DNA from: Pedobacter rhodius
GTDB lineage: Bacteria > Bacteroidota > Bacteroidia > Sphingobacteriales > Sphingobacteriaceae
Reading direction: 5' to 3'
Assembly: GCF_027213645.1 (NCBI RefSeq)
Contig: NZ_JAPWGL010000004.1
Span: 186,001-250,000 of the forward strand
Length of the DNA stretch: 64,000 bases
In this document: positions 7,447-17,714 of the stretch, in pieces
Layout of the letters: each line of letters begins with the position of its first letter
Numbering within the stretch: position 1 is the stretch's first letter
Position numbers and translations under genes: made by a program
Notes under the pieces: model-generated
The model's database searches: none
Seen by the model: only the letters and a program-made list of their open reading frames with translations
What the model was told of the DNA's origin: nothing

Positions 7447-9660
7447 ATGCATTTACCAGATTTAATTGCCGATTTAGGTTTAATTCTTGCCGCAGCGGGA
7501 ATAACGACGCTCATATTTAAAAGAATTAAACAGCCTTTGGTTTTAGGCTACATTTTAGCCGGTCTTTTAGTGGGTTCGCACCTCAGCTTTTTCCCAACGG
7601 TAACCGATACGAAAAGCATCAACATCTGGGGTGAAATTGGTGTAATCTTCCTGTTATTTAGCTTAGGTTTAGAATTTAGTTTTAAAAAACTGGTTAAGGT
7701 AGGCGGCGCGGCTTCTATCACGGCAATTGTAAAAGTGTTATTTATTATTCTGGCAGGTTATTTAGTTGCCAAAGCGATGGGCTGGTCGAACATGGATAGC
7801 TTATTCTTTGGCGGCGTTTTGTCTATTTCTTCTACCATGATAACCATAAAGGCTTTCGAAGAACTTGGCTTAAAACACAAGAAATTCGCAGGTTTGGTTT
7901 TCGGTATCTTAATTGTAGAAGATTTGGTTGCCATTTTAATATTGGTACTGTTTTCTACTTTGGCTGTCAGTCAGCAATCGGCCGGAACAGAAATGCTTTT
8001 TTCTATTTTGAAACTTGCTTTCTTCTTGGTGCTTTGGTTTCTCGGTGGTATATTTCTGGTTCCTTCTTTCTTAAAAGCCACGAAAAAATTAATGAATGAT
8101 GAAACCATGCTGGTGGTTTCACTGGCACTATGTTTAGTTATGGTATTATTGGCCGATAAAGTGGGCTTCTCTCCTGCCCTTGGTGCTTTTATAATGGGTT
8201 CTATCCTGGCCGAAACCACTCAGGCCGAGCGCATTGAACACTTAACGAAATCAGTTAAAGATTTATTTGCCGCAGTATTCTTTGTGTCTGTTGGTATGCT
8301 TATAGATCCTGCAATGCTGGTAAAATATGCAATACCAATTCTTATTGCTGCATTCATAATTATTTTCGGAAAAATATTGTTCACCATTCTCGGTGCATTA
8401 TTATCCGGGCAACCGCTTAAAACATCGGTACAATCGGGTATGAGTTTAGCCCAAATCGGTGAATTTTCTTTCATCATCGCTTCACTTGGTTTAACGCTAA
8501 AAGTAACGAGCGATTTCCTTTACCCGATAGCCGTAGCCGCCGCTGCAATAACAACCTTTACAACTCCGTATTTAATTAAATTATCAGAACCATTCTATCA
8601 GTATTTAAAAAGAAAATTACCTCAAAAATGGCTCGATGGAATTGAAAGATACAGTTCAAGTACAGAAGGCATTACTACATTAAGCGATTGGAAAATATTA
8701 CTGCGTTCGTATATATTTAATACGATTATCCACTCGGTTATTATTATCGCAATTATTTTTCTGGCTTACCGATATGTTCAACCTTTTATCGTTAAAAATA
8801 TAGCGAACAGCTTAACTTCGATTATTATCAGTATTGTAGTTTCGTTTATTCTGATGGCTCCTTTTTTATGGGCATTATCCATCCGAAGAATTCAGAAGAC
8901 GGCTTATGCGCATCTTTGGTTAAACAAAAAATACACCCGCGGACCGCTGATTGCCATCGAAATTTTCAGAATTGCCTTAGGCATTTTCTTTGTGGGCTTT
9001 TTAATGTACGAATTTTTTGATACCGTAATTGCCGCAGGAATTGCGCTGGTGCTGATTATTTTGGGGATGATTATTTTCGCACGAAAACTGCAGTCATTTT
9101 ATGATAAGTTAGAGAAACGTTTCATGCTCAATTTAAATGACCGTGAAAATCAAAAACCCGCCATTTTACCATGGGATACACACCTGGCAGAGCTTATGGT
9201 CTCACCAGAATCAGAAGTAGTCGGTATGACGCTGGCAAGTCTGATGATTCGGGAGAAATATGGGGTCAACATTGCCATGATCGAGCGTGGCCGCAACAGT
9301 ATTCCCACACCAGGCAGAGATGAGCGATTATATCCCAACGATAAATTATTGTTAATAGGTGCCGACGATCAGCTCGCGGCTGTTAAAGCCATTTTAGAAG
9401 TTGATATACCGGAAACCGGGCAGGAAAAAAGTTTTCCGGATAAAGAAATGACTTTGCAGAAAGTTGTCGTCAATACCGAATCTCCGGTTTATGGTCTGAG
9501 CATCAGAAATGCAGGCATAAGAGAAAAGGCACAGGCTTTAATTGTAGGTATTGAACGCGGAGCCGATAAGATTTTAAATCCGTCTTCAGATTTTGTTTTC
9601 GATAATGGCGATGTCATCTGGATTGTAGGAAATAAGAAGAAGATAAAAGAAGTACTATAG
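7447..9660 (+). CDS. CPA2 cation/proton antiporter with two TrkA-C domains
   Basis: Inner-membrane monovalent cation:H+ antiporter of the Kef/CPA2 type, 737 residues. About residues 1-385 form 11-12 helices with KQPLVLGYILAGLLVGSHLS and the SALGAFIMGSILAETTQAERIEHL region. A second hydrophobic block follows (residues ~420-560). Two regulatory TrkA-C (RCK_C) domains end the protein, around VVGMTLASLMIREKYGVNI and VYGLSIRNAGIREKAQALI. No TrkA-N (NAD-binding) domain is seen, unlike KefB/KefC. Probably pH or potassium homeostasis; ion specificity is not deducible. Confidence 0.9.
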   Translation: MHLPDLIADLGLILAAAGITTLIFKRIKQPLVLGYILAGLLVGSHLSFFPTVTDTKSINIWGEIGVIFLLFSLGLEFSFKKLVKVGGAASITAIVKVLFIILAGYLVAKAMGWSNMDSLFFGGVLSISSTMITIKAFEELGLKHKKFAGLVFGILIVEDLVAILILVLFSTLAVSQQSAGTEMLFSILKLAFFLVLWFLGGIFLVPSFLKATKKLMNDETMLVVSLALCLVMVLLADKVGFSPALGAFIMGSILAETTQAERIEHLTKSVKDLFAAVFFVSVGMLIDPAMLVKYAIPILIAAFIIIFGKILFTILGALLSGQPLKTSVQSGMSLAQIGEFSFIIASLGLTLKVTSDFLYPIAVAAAAITTFTTPYLIKLSEPFYQYLKRKLPQKWLDGIERYSSSTEGITTLSDWKILLRSYIFNTIIHSVIIIAIIFLAYRYVQPFIVKNIANSLTSIIISIVVSFILMAPFLWALSIRRIQKTAYAHLWLNKKYTRGPLIAIEIFRIALGIFFVGFLMYEFFDTVIAAGIALVLIILGMIIFARKLQSFYDKLEKRFMLNLNDRENQKPAILPWDTHLAELMVSPESEVVGMTLASLMIREKYGVNIAMIERGRNSIPTPGRDERLYPNDKLLLIGADDQLAAVKAILEVDIPETGQEKSFPDKEMTLQKVVVNTESPVYGLSIRNAGIREKAQALIVGIERGADKILNPSSDFVFDNGDVIWIVGNKKKIKEVL

Positions 9661-9709
9661 CCAAGGGTCGGGTGTAAGAAGTTTAAAAGGATTTATTTAA
9701 TAAACTGGT

Positions 9710-9738
9710 CTTGATACTTGATACCAACATCTTGATAC
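9710..9738 (+). repeat. Three CTTGATAC direct repeats in a promoter region
   Basis: CTTGATAC occurs at 9710-9717, 9718-9725 (directly adjacent) and 9731-9738, 32 nt upstream of the DUF2157-like gene and just before an imperfect -7 box TATCTTCG (9747-9754). Could be activator or repressor sites, or simple slippage. Confidence 0.4.
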
Positions 9739-9769
9739 TAATTTTATATCTTCGTGTACAACCCAACCT

Positions 9770-10804
9770 ATGAAAGTAGATAGAGAAAAAAGTGAGTTTT
9801 TGGATGATATGATTGAGCAATGGGAAACCAATGGCTTAATTAATGAAGAAACGAGTAATAAACTCCGTAAAAGCTATGAAGCGAAAAATTTTGATTGGCT
9901 TCGATTGGCGCAATATGCGTTTTGGGTTGCACTTGCTTGTGGTTTCATTGCATTAGGTTCGTTGTTAATCGATAATTCCATCCTCAATTACCTTAAGCGC
10001 GTTTATGATACACCGAATATTGTTATTGCTATCGTTTCAGGTGGATTGGCCGCATGGCTGTACATTTTAGGTTTCCGCAGAAAGAAAAAATTGGCACACT
10101 TAAAATTTAGCAACGAAGCCATTGTTTTCTCTGCTATCCTTTTAACAGCCAATGCCATTGCTTATTTTGGCAAAGCATTGGATAATGGTTCAGGAAACTT
10201 TTCAATTCTGATATTAATTTCGGTTTTCATTTACGGTGCCCTTGGATTTATTTTCAATTCGAGATTAATCTGGATTTTCGCCCTTATCTCGCTCGGCGCC
10301 TGGTTCGGAACTGAAACGGGTTACCTGAGCCGCTGGAATTACTATTTCCTTGGAATGAATTATCCTTTACGTTTTGTAATTTTCGGAGCAATACTTACTG
10401 CAGCTTCGTTTATTATGAAAGTAAATCCGAAAATGCAGCACTTTTTCCAGGTTACTTATATTGCCGGAATGGTTTATCTCTTTGTCGCCTTGTGGGCATT
10501 ATCGGTTTTTGGCAACTTTGCCAGTTTAGAAGAATGGTATACGGTAAGACAATTAAGTTTATTTTACTGGGCTTTAATTTCGGCCGCAGTTTGTGTAGCC
10601 AGTACCGTATTCGGCTTAAAGTACCATGATGATATCGCCCGTGAATTTGGAATTACGTTTCTATTCCTAAATCTATATACCCGCTATTTCGAATACTTCT
10701 GGGATAGCTGGCACAAAGCCTTATTCTTTTCAATCTTAGCAGCATCATTCTGGCTTATTGGCAGAAAGGCTGAGAAGATCTGGAATGTTGAGTTTTTAAA
10801 GTAA
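9770..10804 (+). CDS. DUF2157-like integral membrane protein
   Basis: 344 residues: a soluble N-terminal helix bundle of ~45 residues (EFLDDMIEQWETNGLINEETSNKL region) typical of DUF2157, followed by about nine membrane helices to the C-terminus. Function is unknown. Followed after 11 bp by another membrane-anchored gene on the same strand, probably co-transcribed. Confidence 0.75.
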   Translation: MKVDREKSEFLDDMIEQWETNGLINEETSNKLRKSYEAKNFDWLRLAQYAFWVALACGFIALGSLLIDNSILNYLKRVYDTPNIVIAIVSGGLAAWLYILGFRRKKKLAHLKFSNEAIVFSAILLTANAIAYFGKALDNGSGNFSILILISVFIYGALGFIFNSRLIWIFALISLGAWFGTETGYLSRWNYYFLGMNYPLRFVIFGAILTAASFIMKVNPKMQHFFQVTYIAGMVYLFVALWALSVFGNFASLEEWYTVRQLSLFYWALISAAVCVASTVFGLKYHDDIAREFGITFLFLNLYTRYFEYFWDSWHKALFFSILAASFWLIGRKAEKIWNVEFLK

Positions 10805-10815
10805 AAGATTAAGTT

Positions 10816-11394
10816 ATGTATTATTTAGTGGAACAAGGATTCAATATTTTATGGTTCCTCTTATCACCCGTAGTCGGCGAACTGCTTCTAAAATATAGTT
10901 CAAGAGAAATTGTCAAAACACTCTTAATTGCTAGTGCCTTACTATTTTTACCAATACTCATCGGATATTCTTATACATTTCCTTATTTCAATGAAATTTT
11001 GTTTTTTGCCATTTTAGCAACTTCTTACACATTTATTGTTCAAGTAATAAGTCCTCAAACAAAGATTGTCATTTTTGTGGTATCCGTATTTGGACTATTC
11101 GGCTTGGTTTGTCTATCTAAGATTGCCGGAACAATAACTGTAGAAGAAAAATGGGAATTCGAAAACTACAAAATCGAATATAAAAAAGATCAGGGTTTTT
11201 CAGGTGGCCCCTTATTTACTTACAAGTTGAGCAGATACACAAAGATTCCAATATTTATCAAAGTAATAGAAATTAAAGTAGCAGTTCCAGATACCCTGAA
11301 TGGTTGCTCAATAAATTTCCCAAAGAGTAAATTGACATTTGATAAATGTGTTTACAACAACGGAGGGCCAAGGCTTATCATCGAGAATCAGTAG
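10816..11394 (+). CDS. Hypothetical membrane protein
   Basis: 192 residues with four or five hydrophobic helices in the first ~105 residues, then a soluble C-terminal region of ~85 residues (VEEKWEFENYKIEYKKD onward) predicted outside or in the cytoplasm. Not recognised. Its tight spacing to the DUF2157-like gene suggests a shared transcript; it converges on lysE. Confidence 0.65.
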   Translation: MYYLVEQGFNILWFLLSPVVGELLLKYSSREIVKTLLIASALLFLPILIGYSYTFPYFNEILFFAILATSYTFIVQVISPQTKIVIFVVSVFGLFGLVCLSKIAGTITVEEKWEFENYKIEYKKDQGFSGGPLFTYKLSRYTKIPIFIKVIEIKVAVPDTLNGCSINFPKSKLTFDKCVYNNGGPRLIIENQ

Positions 11395-11460
11395 TAGGAA
11401 CTAAAAGTTAACTGTTGAAAAAAATTCCTTAACAGATTGACCTTAAGACTACCTCAATTC

Positions 11461-12114
11461 CTATAGAATAATTATCAGCTGCTTCACAATTAAATAAACG
11501 GCTAAAACATATAAAAATATTGCTATCGATTTATTAATAATTAAACTACTTAGCGCAAATTTTTCCTGAATAAAAGTGGCGAAATGTGCATATACATACA
11601 ATGCCAGTGCCGAACCAAATCCGGAGCCAATACTAAAAATAATTAACGACAGGTAATCTGTTTTAATCCATTCATGCAGGATAACGTAATTCCCAAAAAA
11701 TAACCAGAACGGAATTTGAACAGGATTTAAAACACCAAGTATTAACCCGTATAAAACACTTCCGCTGCGTTTATCATCTTTCCTTGCACTTGTTTTAGGT
11801 GCTTTTTTACGATTTACCCAGGTTATTGTTCCCATAACAATAAACATGAGAATCATAAAGCAATCGACTAAAGTACCCAACCTTACTTCACTTACTGCGG
11901 CATTTGGGTTAATATCACTCATCGCCCAACGGGCAAAACGCATCATACCGAAAGTAAAGCAGATTTCAACGCAGGAAAAAGAAAGAATGAAATACCAAAC
12001 CTGCCGCATGCCCTTATTTATAGCAAGTTGTGCAACAGTAAGATTAATATTGCCCGGAGGAATATAACCCATAGCATTCACAACAATGCCCAAGAAAAAC
12101 GTTACAAAAAGCAT
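11461..12114 (-). CDS. LysE family amino-acid exporter
   Basis: 217-residue protein with six membrane helices. The N-terminal GYIPPGNINLTVAQLAINKGMRQ resembles the LysE/RhtB signature (G-x-x-x-P-G-P/N). Predicted exporter of an amino acid or similar small molecule; substrate unknown. Begins 8 bp after the uvrA stop on the same strand, so it is likely read through from uvrA. Confidence 0.82.
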   Translation of the reverse strand: MLFVTFFLGIVVNAMGYIPPGNINLTVAQLAINKGMRQVWYFILSFSCVEICFTFGMMRFARWAMSDINPNAAVSEVRLGTLVDCFMILMFIVMGTITWVNRKKAPKTSARKDDKRSGSVLYGLILGVLNPVQIPFWLFFGNYVILHEWIKTDYLSLIIFSIGSGFGSALALYVYAHFATFIQEKFALSSLIINKSIAIFLYVLAVYLIVKQLIIIL

Positions 12115-12122
12115 TGCCGAAA

Positions 12123-14936
12123 TTATGGATTTAAATTTAAATGAGATGCCAAATATTTACCTGTATAAGAACTTTTCTCTTTTACCAGATCTTCAGGTAC
12201 GCCCTCAAAAACCAGTTGACCCCCACCGTCGCCACCTTCCGGACCGATATCAATTACCCAATCGGCACATTTAATCATATCCATATTGTGCTCGATAACC
12301 AAAATCGTATTACCTTGTTCTATTAAAGTGTTTAAGGCTTTAAGTAGTTTTTTGATATCATGAAAATGTAAACCTGTTGTCGGTTCATCAAAAATAAATA
12401 AGGTTTTATTGGCATTATTCCCTTTAATTAAGAAAGATGCCAGCTTAATACGCTGTGCTTCACCGCCGGATAAAGTATTAGAAGATTGACCCAAATGAAC
12501 ATAACCCAAACCTACATCAACAAGAGGATTTAATTTATTCAGAATCTTTTGCTCATCCTTAAAGAATTCAACCGCTTCATCAATAGTCATATCCAGAATC
12601 TCGGAAACGTTTTTCTCTTTGTAGGTCACATCTAAAACCTGTTGTTTGAAACGTTTACCACCACAAGCTTCACAAGGCAGGTAAATATCGGCCATAAATT
12701 GCATTTCAATTTTAACTTCGCCCTCCCCCTGGCAAACATCACAACGGCCACCTTCAACATTAAAAGAGAAAGCCGCCGGTTTCAAGCCTGCTGCTTTTGC
12801 GGCTGCTAAACCTGAAAACAATGCCCTGATATCATCCCAGGCTTTAACATAAGTTACCGGGTTTGAACGGCTTGAACGGCCGATTGGATTCTGATCGACC
12901 ATTTCAACAGCACTAACCAGATCATAATTACCGAAAATGCCATCGTAGGTTCCGGTTTGTTCGCCTGCATAATTGCCAATGGCTTTCTGCAATGCCGGGT
13001 ATAAAATCTTTTTAACCAAACTGGTTTTACCCGAACCCGAAACACCACTAACTGCAGTGAAAACACCAAGCGGGAATTTTACATCAATATTCTGAAGGTT
13101 GTTTTCTCTCGCACCTTTAATCAATACATGGTCTTTCCATTTGCGGCGCTTCTCCGGGATTGCTATTTTCTCAATTCCGGCCAGATACCGGCCTGTTAAG
13201 CTTTTTTTATCTTTAAGAATTTCCTCGTAATTACCACTAAACACGAGATTTCCGCCATGTGTTCCGGCTTCCGGACCAATATCAATAATGTAATCGGCAG
13301 CACGCATCATTTCTTCCTCATGTTCTACAACAATTACCGTATTACCCACATTTCTTAATGAAATTAAAACTTCAATAAGTTTATTCGTATCCCTGGGGTG
13401 CAAGCCAATACTCGGTTCATCTAAAACATAAATCGAACCAACCAAACTGCTACCTAAGGAGGTTGCCAGGTTAATCCTTTGTGATTCACCTCCGGATAAC
13501 GTATTTGATAACCGGTTCAATGTTAAATAACCTAAGCCAACATTATTAAGGTATAGAAAACGGTTATCAATCTCCGCCAGTAAACGCTTGGCTATTTTAG
13601 TATCGTTTGCATTTAGTTTCAACTCGTTAAAGAAAACAAGTGCTTTTGATAAAGGCATCAAAACCACATCAATAATTGATTTTTCCGCAATTTTAACATA
13701 CGACGCGTCTTTACGAAGACGGGAACCTTTACAATCCGGACAGGTCGTTTTTCCCCGATAACGCGACAACATTACACGATACTGAATTTTATATGTTTGC
13801 TCCTCGAGTTCTTTAAAAAAAGCATCCAATCCAGCAAAGTACTTATTGCCGGTCCATAGCAATTGCTGCTCTTTTTCTGTTAACGCACTGTAAGAACGAT
13901 GAATCGGAAAATCAAATTTTGGTGCAGCTTTAATAAAATTCTGCAGCCAGACACTCATTTTTTCGCCACGCCAAGGCGCAATGGCATTATCATAAACGCT
14001 TTTACTCTTATCAGGCACCACCAAATCTTCATCAATTCCGATAACATTCCCATATCCTTCGCAACGTTTACAGGCACCATAAGGATTGTTAAAAGAGAAA
14101 AAATTCGGCGTCGGCTCTTCAAAGCGCATACCATCCAATTCAAACCTGTCGCTGAAATGTTTTGTTGTGCCTTCAGCTTCAACATAACAATCGCCTTTCC
14201 CTTCAAAAAAAGCAGTCTGAACAGAATCTGCCAACCGGCTTAACGTTTCTTCTTCCTGGTTGGTTACAATCCTGTCGATAAGAATTTGTACGGTTTTGTC
14301 ATCCGTTAACTCGGCATCTTTAAAGTCGGCATCATCTAAAACGGATTCAATTTTTAAAATTTTACCAGCTATCAAAACCCTTAAAAAACCTTTCTGCAAC
14401 AAGATGGCGAGTTCTTCTTTAATGGTTCTGTTATTATGCGGGTAAAGCGGGCAGAAAATTGTTACAGTTGTGTCTCCGGGTAAGGAACTCACGTAATCGA
14501 CAACGGTACTTACTGAGTCTTTTTTAACTTCCTTTCCCGAAACCGGGGATATCGTTTTTCCAATCCGCGAGAAAAGCAGCTTTAAATAATCATAAATCTC
14601 TGTCGATGTACCCACGGTAGAACGCGGATTTGAGGTGATTACCTTTTGTTCAATTGCAATTGCAGGTGCAATACCTTTTATATAATCAACATCAGGCTTA
14701 TTCATCCGGCCCATAAACTGCCGGGCGTATGACGATAAACTTTCTACATAACGCCGCTGTCCTTCAGCGTATAAAGTATCAAATGCGAGCGACGATTTAC
14801 CCGAACCGGACATACCTGTTACCACTACTAATTTATTTTTTGGAATAGCAACATCTATATTTTTAAGGTTGTGTACACGGGCACCTTTTATAATAATATT
14901 TTTATGCGGATCTTTTTCGGCTTCTTTTTTGCTCAT
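12123..14936 (-). CDS. uvrA: Excinuclease ABC subunit A
   Basis: DNA-damage recognition ATPase of nucleotide excision repair. 937 residues, normal length. Two ABC ATPase modules: Walker [10 protein letters not shown] near residue 40 and GVSGSGKTS near 630; signatures LSGGESQRI and LSGGEAQRI; zinc modules with [18 protein letters not shown] and [18 protein letters not shown]. The first Walker block is followed by the [18 protein letters not shown] segment diagnostic of UvrA. Start at ATG 14936. Confidence 0.98.
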   Translation of the reverse strand: MSKKEAEKDPHKNIIIKGARVHNLKNIDVAIPKNKLVVVTGMSGSGKSSLAFDTLYAEGQRRYVESLSSYARQFMGRMNKPDVDYIKGIAPAIAIEQKVITSNPRSTVGTSTEIYDYLKLLFSRIGKTISPVSGKEVKKDSVSTVVDYVSSLPGDTTVTIFCPLYPHNNRTIKEELAILLQKGFLRVLIAGKILKIESVLDDADFKDAELTDDKTVQILIDRIVTNQEEETLSRLADSVQTAFFEGKGDCYVEAEGTTKHFSDRFELDGMRFEEPTPNFFSFNNPYGACKRCEGYGNVIGIDEDLVVPDKSKSVYDNAIAPWRGEKMSVWLQNFIKAAPKFDFPIHRSYSALTEKEQQLLWTGNKYFAGLDAFFKELEEQTYKIQYRVMLSRYRGKTTCPDCKGSRLRKDASYVKIAEKSIIDVVLMPLSKALVFFNELKLNANDTKIAKRLLAEIDNRFLYLNNVGLGYLTLNRLSNTLSGGESQRINLATSLGSSLVGSIYVLDEPSIGLHPRDTNKLIEVLISLRNVGNTVIVVEHEEEMMRAADYIIDIGPEAGTHGGNLVFSGNYEEILKDKKSLTGRYLAGIEKIAIPEKRRKWKDHVLIKGARENNLQNIDVKFPLGVFTAVSGVSGSGKTSLVKKILYPALQKAIGNYAGEQTGTYDGIFGNYDLVSAVEMVDQNPIGRSSRSNPVTYVKAWDDIRALFSGLAAAKAAGLKPAAFSFNVEGGRCDVCQGEGEVKIEMQFMADIYLPCEACGGKRFKQQVLDVTYKEKNVSEILDMTIDEAVEFFKDEQKILNKLNPLVDVGLGYVHLGQSSNTLSGGEAQRIKLASFLIKGNNANKTLFIFDEPTTGLHFHDIKKLLKALNTLIEQGNTILVIEHNMDMIKCADWVIDIGPEGGDGGGQLVFEGVPEDLVKEKSSYTGKYLASHLNLNP

Positions 14937-14996
14937 GAATGATTAAGAATATAATATACAACCCTTTTTACTTATCTGGGTTTTATAAACAATATA

Positions 14997-15004
14997 CAAA
15001 AATA
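14997..15004 (-). promoter_or_regulatory. Possible -7 box for uvrA
   Basis: On the minus strand the sequence reads TATTTTTG, matching TAnnTTTG, about 60 nt upstream of the uvrA ATG. No convincing -33 element was seen, so this is tentative. Confidence 0.35.
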
Positions 15005-15197
15005 GGGTACTGAGGTGGTTAATTTATTTTTTAACATTTTATTTTTTGTTTTTTGATAAAAAATTAACTTTCTTTGGATATTAACAATCTCAGAACCAAA
15101 CTAACACATTCAAAAAACATAGGAGAACAGCTATAGAAATTAAACTTCTACAAATTAATTTTTAGCAAATAGTACGGGATTTAGTGTAGGTAAACCT

Positions 15198-15782
15198 ATG
15201 AATTTACAATCATATAATGATCAGGACCTGGTAAAGTTATACGTTGCCGGGAACGAGAATGGATTGCAGGAACTTTTAAGAAGACATAAAAGTAAAATTT
15301 ATACTTCTATCTATTTGTTGGTTAAAGACCAATATCTGGCAGAAGATATTTTTCAGGATGCTTTTATAAAAGTAATTAATACGCTGCGATCAGGAAGATA
15401 TAACGAGGAAGGTAAATTCTTACCTTGGGTAATGCGTATTGCGCATAACTTAGTTATCGATTATTTCCGAAAAGAAAAAAGGACGCCTATCATCACGAGT
15501 TCTGATGGAATGGATGTATTCAATATGCTACACTTTTATGATGAAAGTGCAGAAGAAAAAATGCTCCGCGACCAAACACATAAAGATTTAAAGGCCATGA
15601 TACATTTATTGCCTGATGAGCAGAAAGAGGTACTTTTAATGCGCCACTATGCGGAGTTAAGCTTTAAAGAAATAGCCGATTTAACTGATGTGAGCATTAA
15701 TACAGCTTTAGGACGTATGCGGTATGCTTTAAGCAATTTGCGCAAAATGCTTAAGACTAAAGAGATGACCTATAAAGGGTAA
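15198..15782 (+). CDS. ECF-type RNA polymerase sigma factor
   Basis: 194-residue sigma-70 family factor. Region 2 (residues ~8-90) includes YLAEDIFQDAFIKVI and WVMRIAHNLVIDYFRKEKR; region 4 (~130-185) includes LPDEQKEVLLMRHYAELSFKEIADL and the helix-turn-helix VSINTALGRMRYALSNLRK. No membrane segment. The ~115-nt AT-rich leader is unusually long. A 64-residue acidic protein follows after a short gap. Target regulon is not deducible. Confidence 0.92.
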   Translation: MNLQSYNDQDLVKLYVAGNENGLQELLRRHKSKIYTSIYLLVKDQYLAEDIFQDAFIKVINTLRSGRYNEEGKFLPWVMRIAHNLVIDYFRKEKRTPIITSSDGMDVFNMLHFYDESAEEKMLRDQTHKDLKAMIHLLPDEQKEVLLMRHYAELSFKEIADLTDVSINTALGRMRYALSNLRKMLKTKEMTYKG

Positions 15783-15870
15783 TGAATTTGTTACAAAAAA
15801 TGTTTTAGTGATTGAAATAAAGCCTCTGAACTGTCGTTAAGTTTATAAAACATTAACTTTTTAGTTGCTT

Positions 15871-16065
15871 ATGACAAAAACCTCTACATCAAAAACAAAT
15901 GTAAATTTACCTACACAAAACATGTTTCAGTCGACAACTGATAACGATTCTGACGCAGAAATTGACTTATTTTATGACCAAATCAAAAGTAAGTTAGATG
16001 GGCTGGTTAAAAATCCTTTGGACGATACAATCAACAGGATTTTAGCCTACAGCAAAACAAAGTAA
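15871..16065 (+). CDS. Hypothetical small protein after the sigma factor
   Basis: 64 residues from the ATG at 15871 (a TTG six bases earlier is also in frame). Ser/Thr-rich N-terminus, then an acidic helix EIDLFYDQIKSKLDGLVKNPLDDTINRIL. Not recognised. Position directly behind the sigma gene and before a strong terminator suggests a partner or regulator, which is inference only. Confidence 0.65.
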   Translation: MTKTSTSKTNVNLPTQNMFQSTTDNDSDAEIDLFYDQIKSKLDGLVKNPLDDTINRILAYSKTK

Positions 16066-16078
16066 ATTTACACGAGCT

Positions 16079-16115
16079 AAAAAGCTGCTTCATAAATGAA
16101 GCAGCTTTTTTTTTG
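16079..16115 (+). terminator. Rho-independent terminator after the sigma-factor unit
   Basis: 14-bp arms AAAAAGCTGCTTCA (16079-16092) and TGAAGCAGCTTTTT (from 16097) with a 4-nt loop and a run of nine T. Confidence 0.92.
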
Positions 16116-16140
16116 AGATGTAAAAATGTAGGCGGTTAGA

Positions 16141-16256
16141 TGGGTCATGGTGCGGATTGCATTACATCATCAATCTTACATCATCCATTTTCCATCTTAC
16201 ATCAGCCATTTTACATCAGCCATTTTACATCTTCCACTATCCATCATTTTCATCTC
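16141..16256. repeat. Degenerate tandem repeat of TTACATCAGCCATT type
   Basis: A CAT/ATC-rich stretch with near-identical 15-nt units (TTACATCAGCCATTT twice in tandem, plus degenerate TTACATCATCCATT copies). A short reading frame across it is a by-product of the repeat. No promoter-like function is evident. Confidence 0.6.
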
Positions 16257-16301
16257 GCTTAAAATGTCTTGAATTTTACAGTTTATTGGTTAAAAAAACT
16301 T

Positions 16302-16332
16302 TACCTTTGCTTAGTGTAATTTTAACACTAAG
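16302..16332 (+). promoter_or_regulatory. Promoter -7 box and palindromic operator of the MFS gene
   Basis: TACCTTTG (16302-16309) fits TAnnTTTG. Immediately after it lies a perfect inverted repeat CTTAGTGT (16310-16317) and ACACTAAG (16325-16332), spacer 7 nt, covering the predicted transcription start and ending three bases before the ATG. This is the geometry of a repressor site; the regulator is not in the window. Confidence 0.6.
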
Positions 16333-16335
16333 CAT

Positions 16336-17532
16336 ATGAATAAGAGCTTACTCCCGCTTACGTTAGGTGGTTTGGGCATCGGAATAACCGAATTTGTTAT
16401 GATGGGCCTGCTCCCTGATATTGCAAAAGATTTAAACGTATCCATTCCACGAGCTGGTCATTTAATTTCTGCCTATGCATTAGGTGTTGTTATCGGCGCA
16501 CCGCTTTTAATTATGATTGCCGGTAAATATCCACCGAAAAAAATATTAATCGCTTTGATGGTGATGTTTACGGTGTTTAATGCCTTTTCTGCCTTTGCGC
16601 CTACTTTCGATACTTTATTTATTGCCAGGTTACTTTCGGGTTTACCGCATGGTGCCTTTTTCGGGGTTGGTTCTGTGGTTGCAAGTCGAATTGCGGAAAA
16701 GGGAAAAGCTGCTCAAGCCGTTTCGTTAATGTTTATGGGTTTAACGATTGCTAATATTGTCGGTGTTCCTTTAGGCACATTTATAGGCCATAATTTTTCC
16801 TGGAGAATTTCATTTGCAGTTGTCGTTTTTGTTGGGCTGGTTACGTTATTAAGTCTTAAATTATGGTTGCCTGCTTTAGAAGCAACTAAAAATCGTGATT
16901 TAAAAGCAGAATTAAGTTTTTTCAAAAAAAGAGATGCATGGATAATTATTTTTATGATTTCGATAGGCACAGGTGGTTTATTTACCTGGTATAGCTATAT
17001 CGCCCCGCTTATGACAGAAGTTGCAGGTTTTTCGCCGAATGCCGTAACCTATATATTAATGCTTGCCGGTTTAGGTATGATGGTTGGAAATTACATCGGT
17101 GGAATACTTGCTGATAAATTTTCACCCGCAAAAGCATCAGCAGCTTTATTATTGACGATGGTGGTTACTTTAACCATTGTTCATTTTACGGCTTTCAGTC
17201 AACCTTTAGCATTAATCATGACTTTTTTTACCGGCGCAGTTTCCTTTGCCTTAGCCGCACCAATACAAATGTTAATGATTCAAAGTGCCAAAGGCTCAGA
17301 AATGCTGGCTGCTTCTGCCAGTCAGGCTAGTTTTAATATTGGCAATGCTTTAGGTGCGTTTTTCGGCGGATTACCTTTGGTGTATGGTTTTGATTATACT
17401 TCACCGGCTTACGTTGGCGCGGCGATGGCTTTATTCGGGGCTTTCTTTGCTTTTTGGCTGATTAAAAGAAATGCTGCAATTCCAACTTCTGACGGAATTA
17501 AGGCGAAGGAAAAGTATGTTGTACTGCATTAA
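16336..17532 (+). CDS. MFS transporter (AraJ/YdhP-like efflux group)
   Basis: 398-residue major facilitator protein with 12 predicted helices. The N-terminus GGLGIGITEFVMMGLLPDIA and PHGAFFGVGSVVASRIA are typical of the AraJ/NepI/YdhP drug-and-sugar efflux group. Predicted proton-driven exporter in the inner membrane; substrate unknown. It has its own promoter with an overlapping palindrome at 16310-16332, consistent with inducible expression. Confidence 0.9.
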   Translation: MNKSLLPLTLGGLGIGITEFVMMGLLPDIAKDLNVSIPRAGHLISAYALGVVIGAPLLIMIAGKYPPKKILIALMVMFTVFNAFSAFAPTFDTLFIARLLSGLPHGAFFGVGSVVASRIAEKGKAAQAVSLMFMGLTIANIVGVPLGTFIGHNFSWRISFAVVVFVGLVTLLSLKLWLPALEATKNRDLKAELSFFKKRDAWIIIFMISIGTGGLFTWYSYIAPLMTEVAGFSPNAVTYILMLAGLGMMVGNYIGGILADKFSPAKASAALLLTMVVTLTIVHFTAFSQPLALIMTFFTGAVSFALAAPIQMLMIQSAKGSEMLAASASQASFNIGNALGAFFGGLPLVYGFDYTSPAYVGAAMALFGAFFAFWLIKRNAAIPTSDGIKAKEKYVVLH

Positions 17533-17703
17533 TATGCAAATTTGGTCTCTTAAACGGTTTTCAATAACAACCTGAGTTTAGTTTTATTTGCCATATGCCT
17601 CTGTCGGATACAATTGGTTATCACTTTTACAGTCAGGATTTTTTATTTAACCGATTCAAACAATTAACCCGTTAACCCTTTAACGATTAACCTGTCTTTC
17701 GTT

Positions 17704-17711
17704 TATATTTG
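17704..17711 (+). promoter_or_regulatory. -7 promoter box directly before nth
   Basis: TATATTTG matches the Bacteroidetes -7 consensus and ends three bases before the ATG at 17715, which would place the transcription start at or next to the start codon. Confidence 0.5.
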
Positions 17712-17714
17712 CTG

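Noticed and set aside
16157..16339. 60-codon frame before the MFS gene
   Set aside because: It is composed of the CAT-rich tandem repeat and the promoter region.
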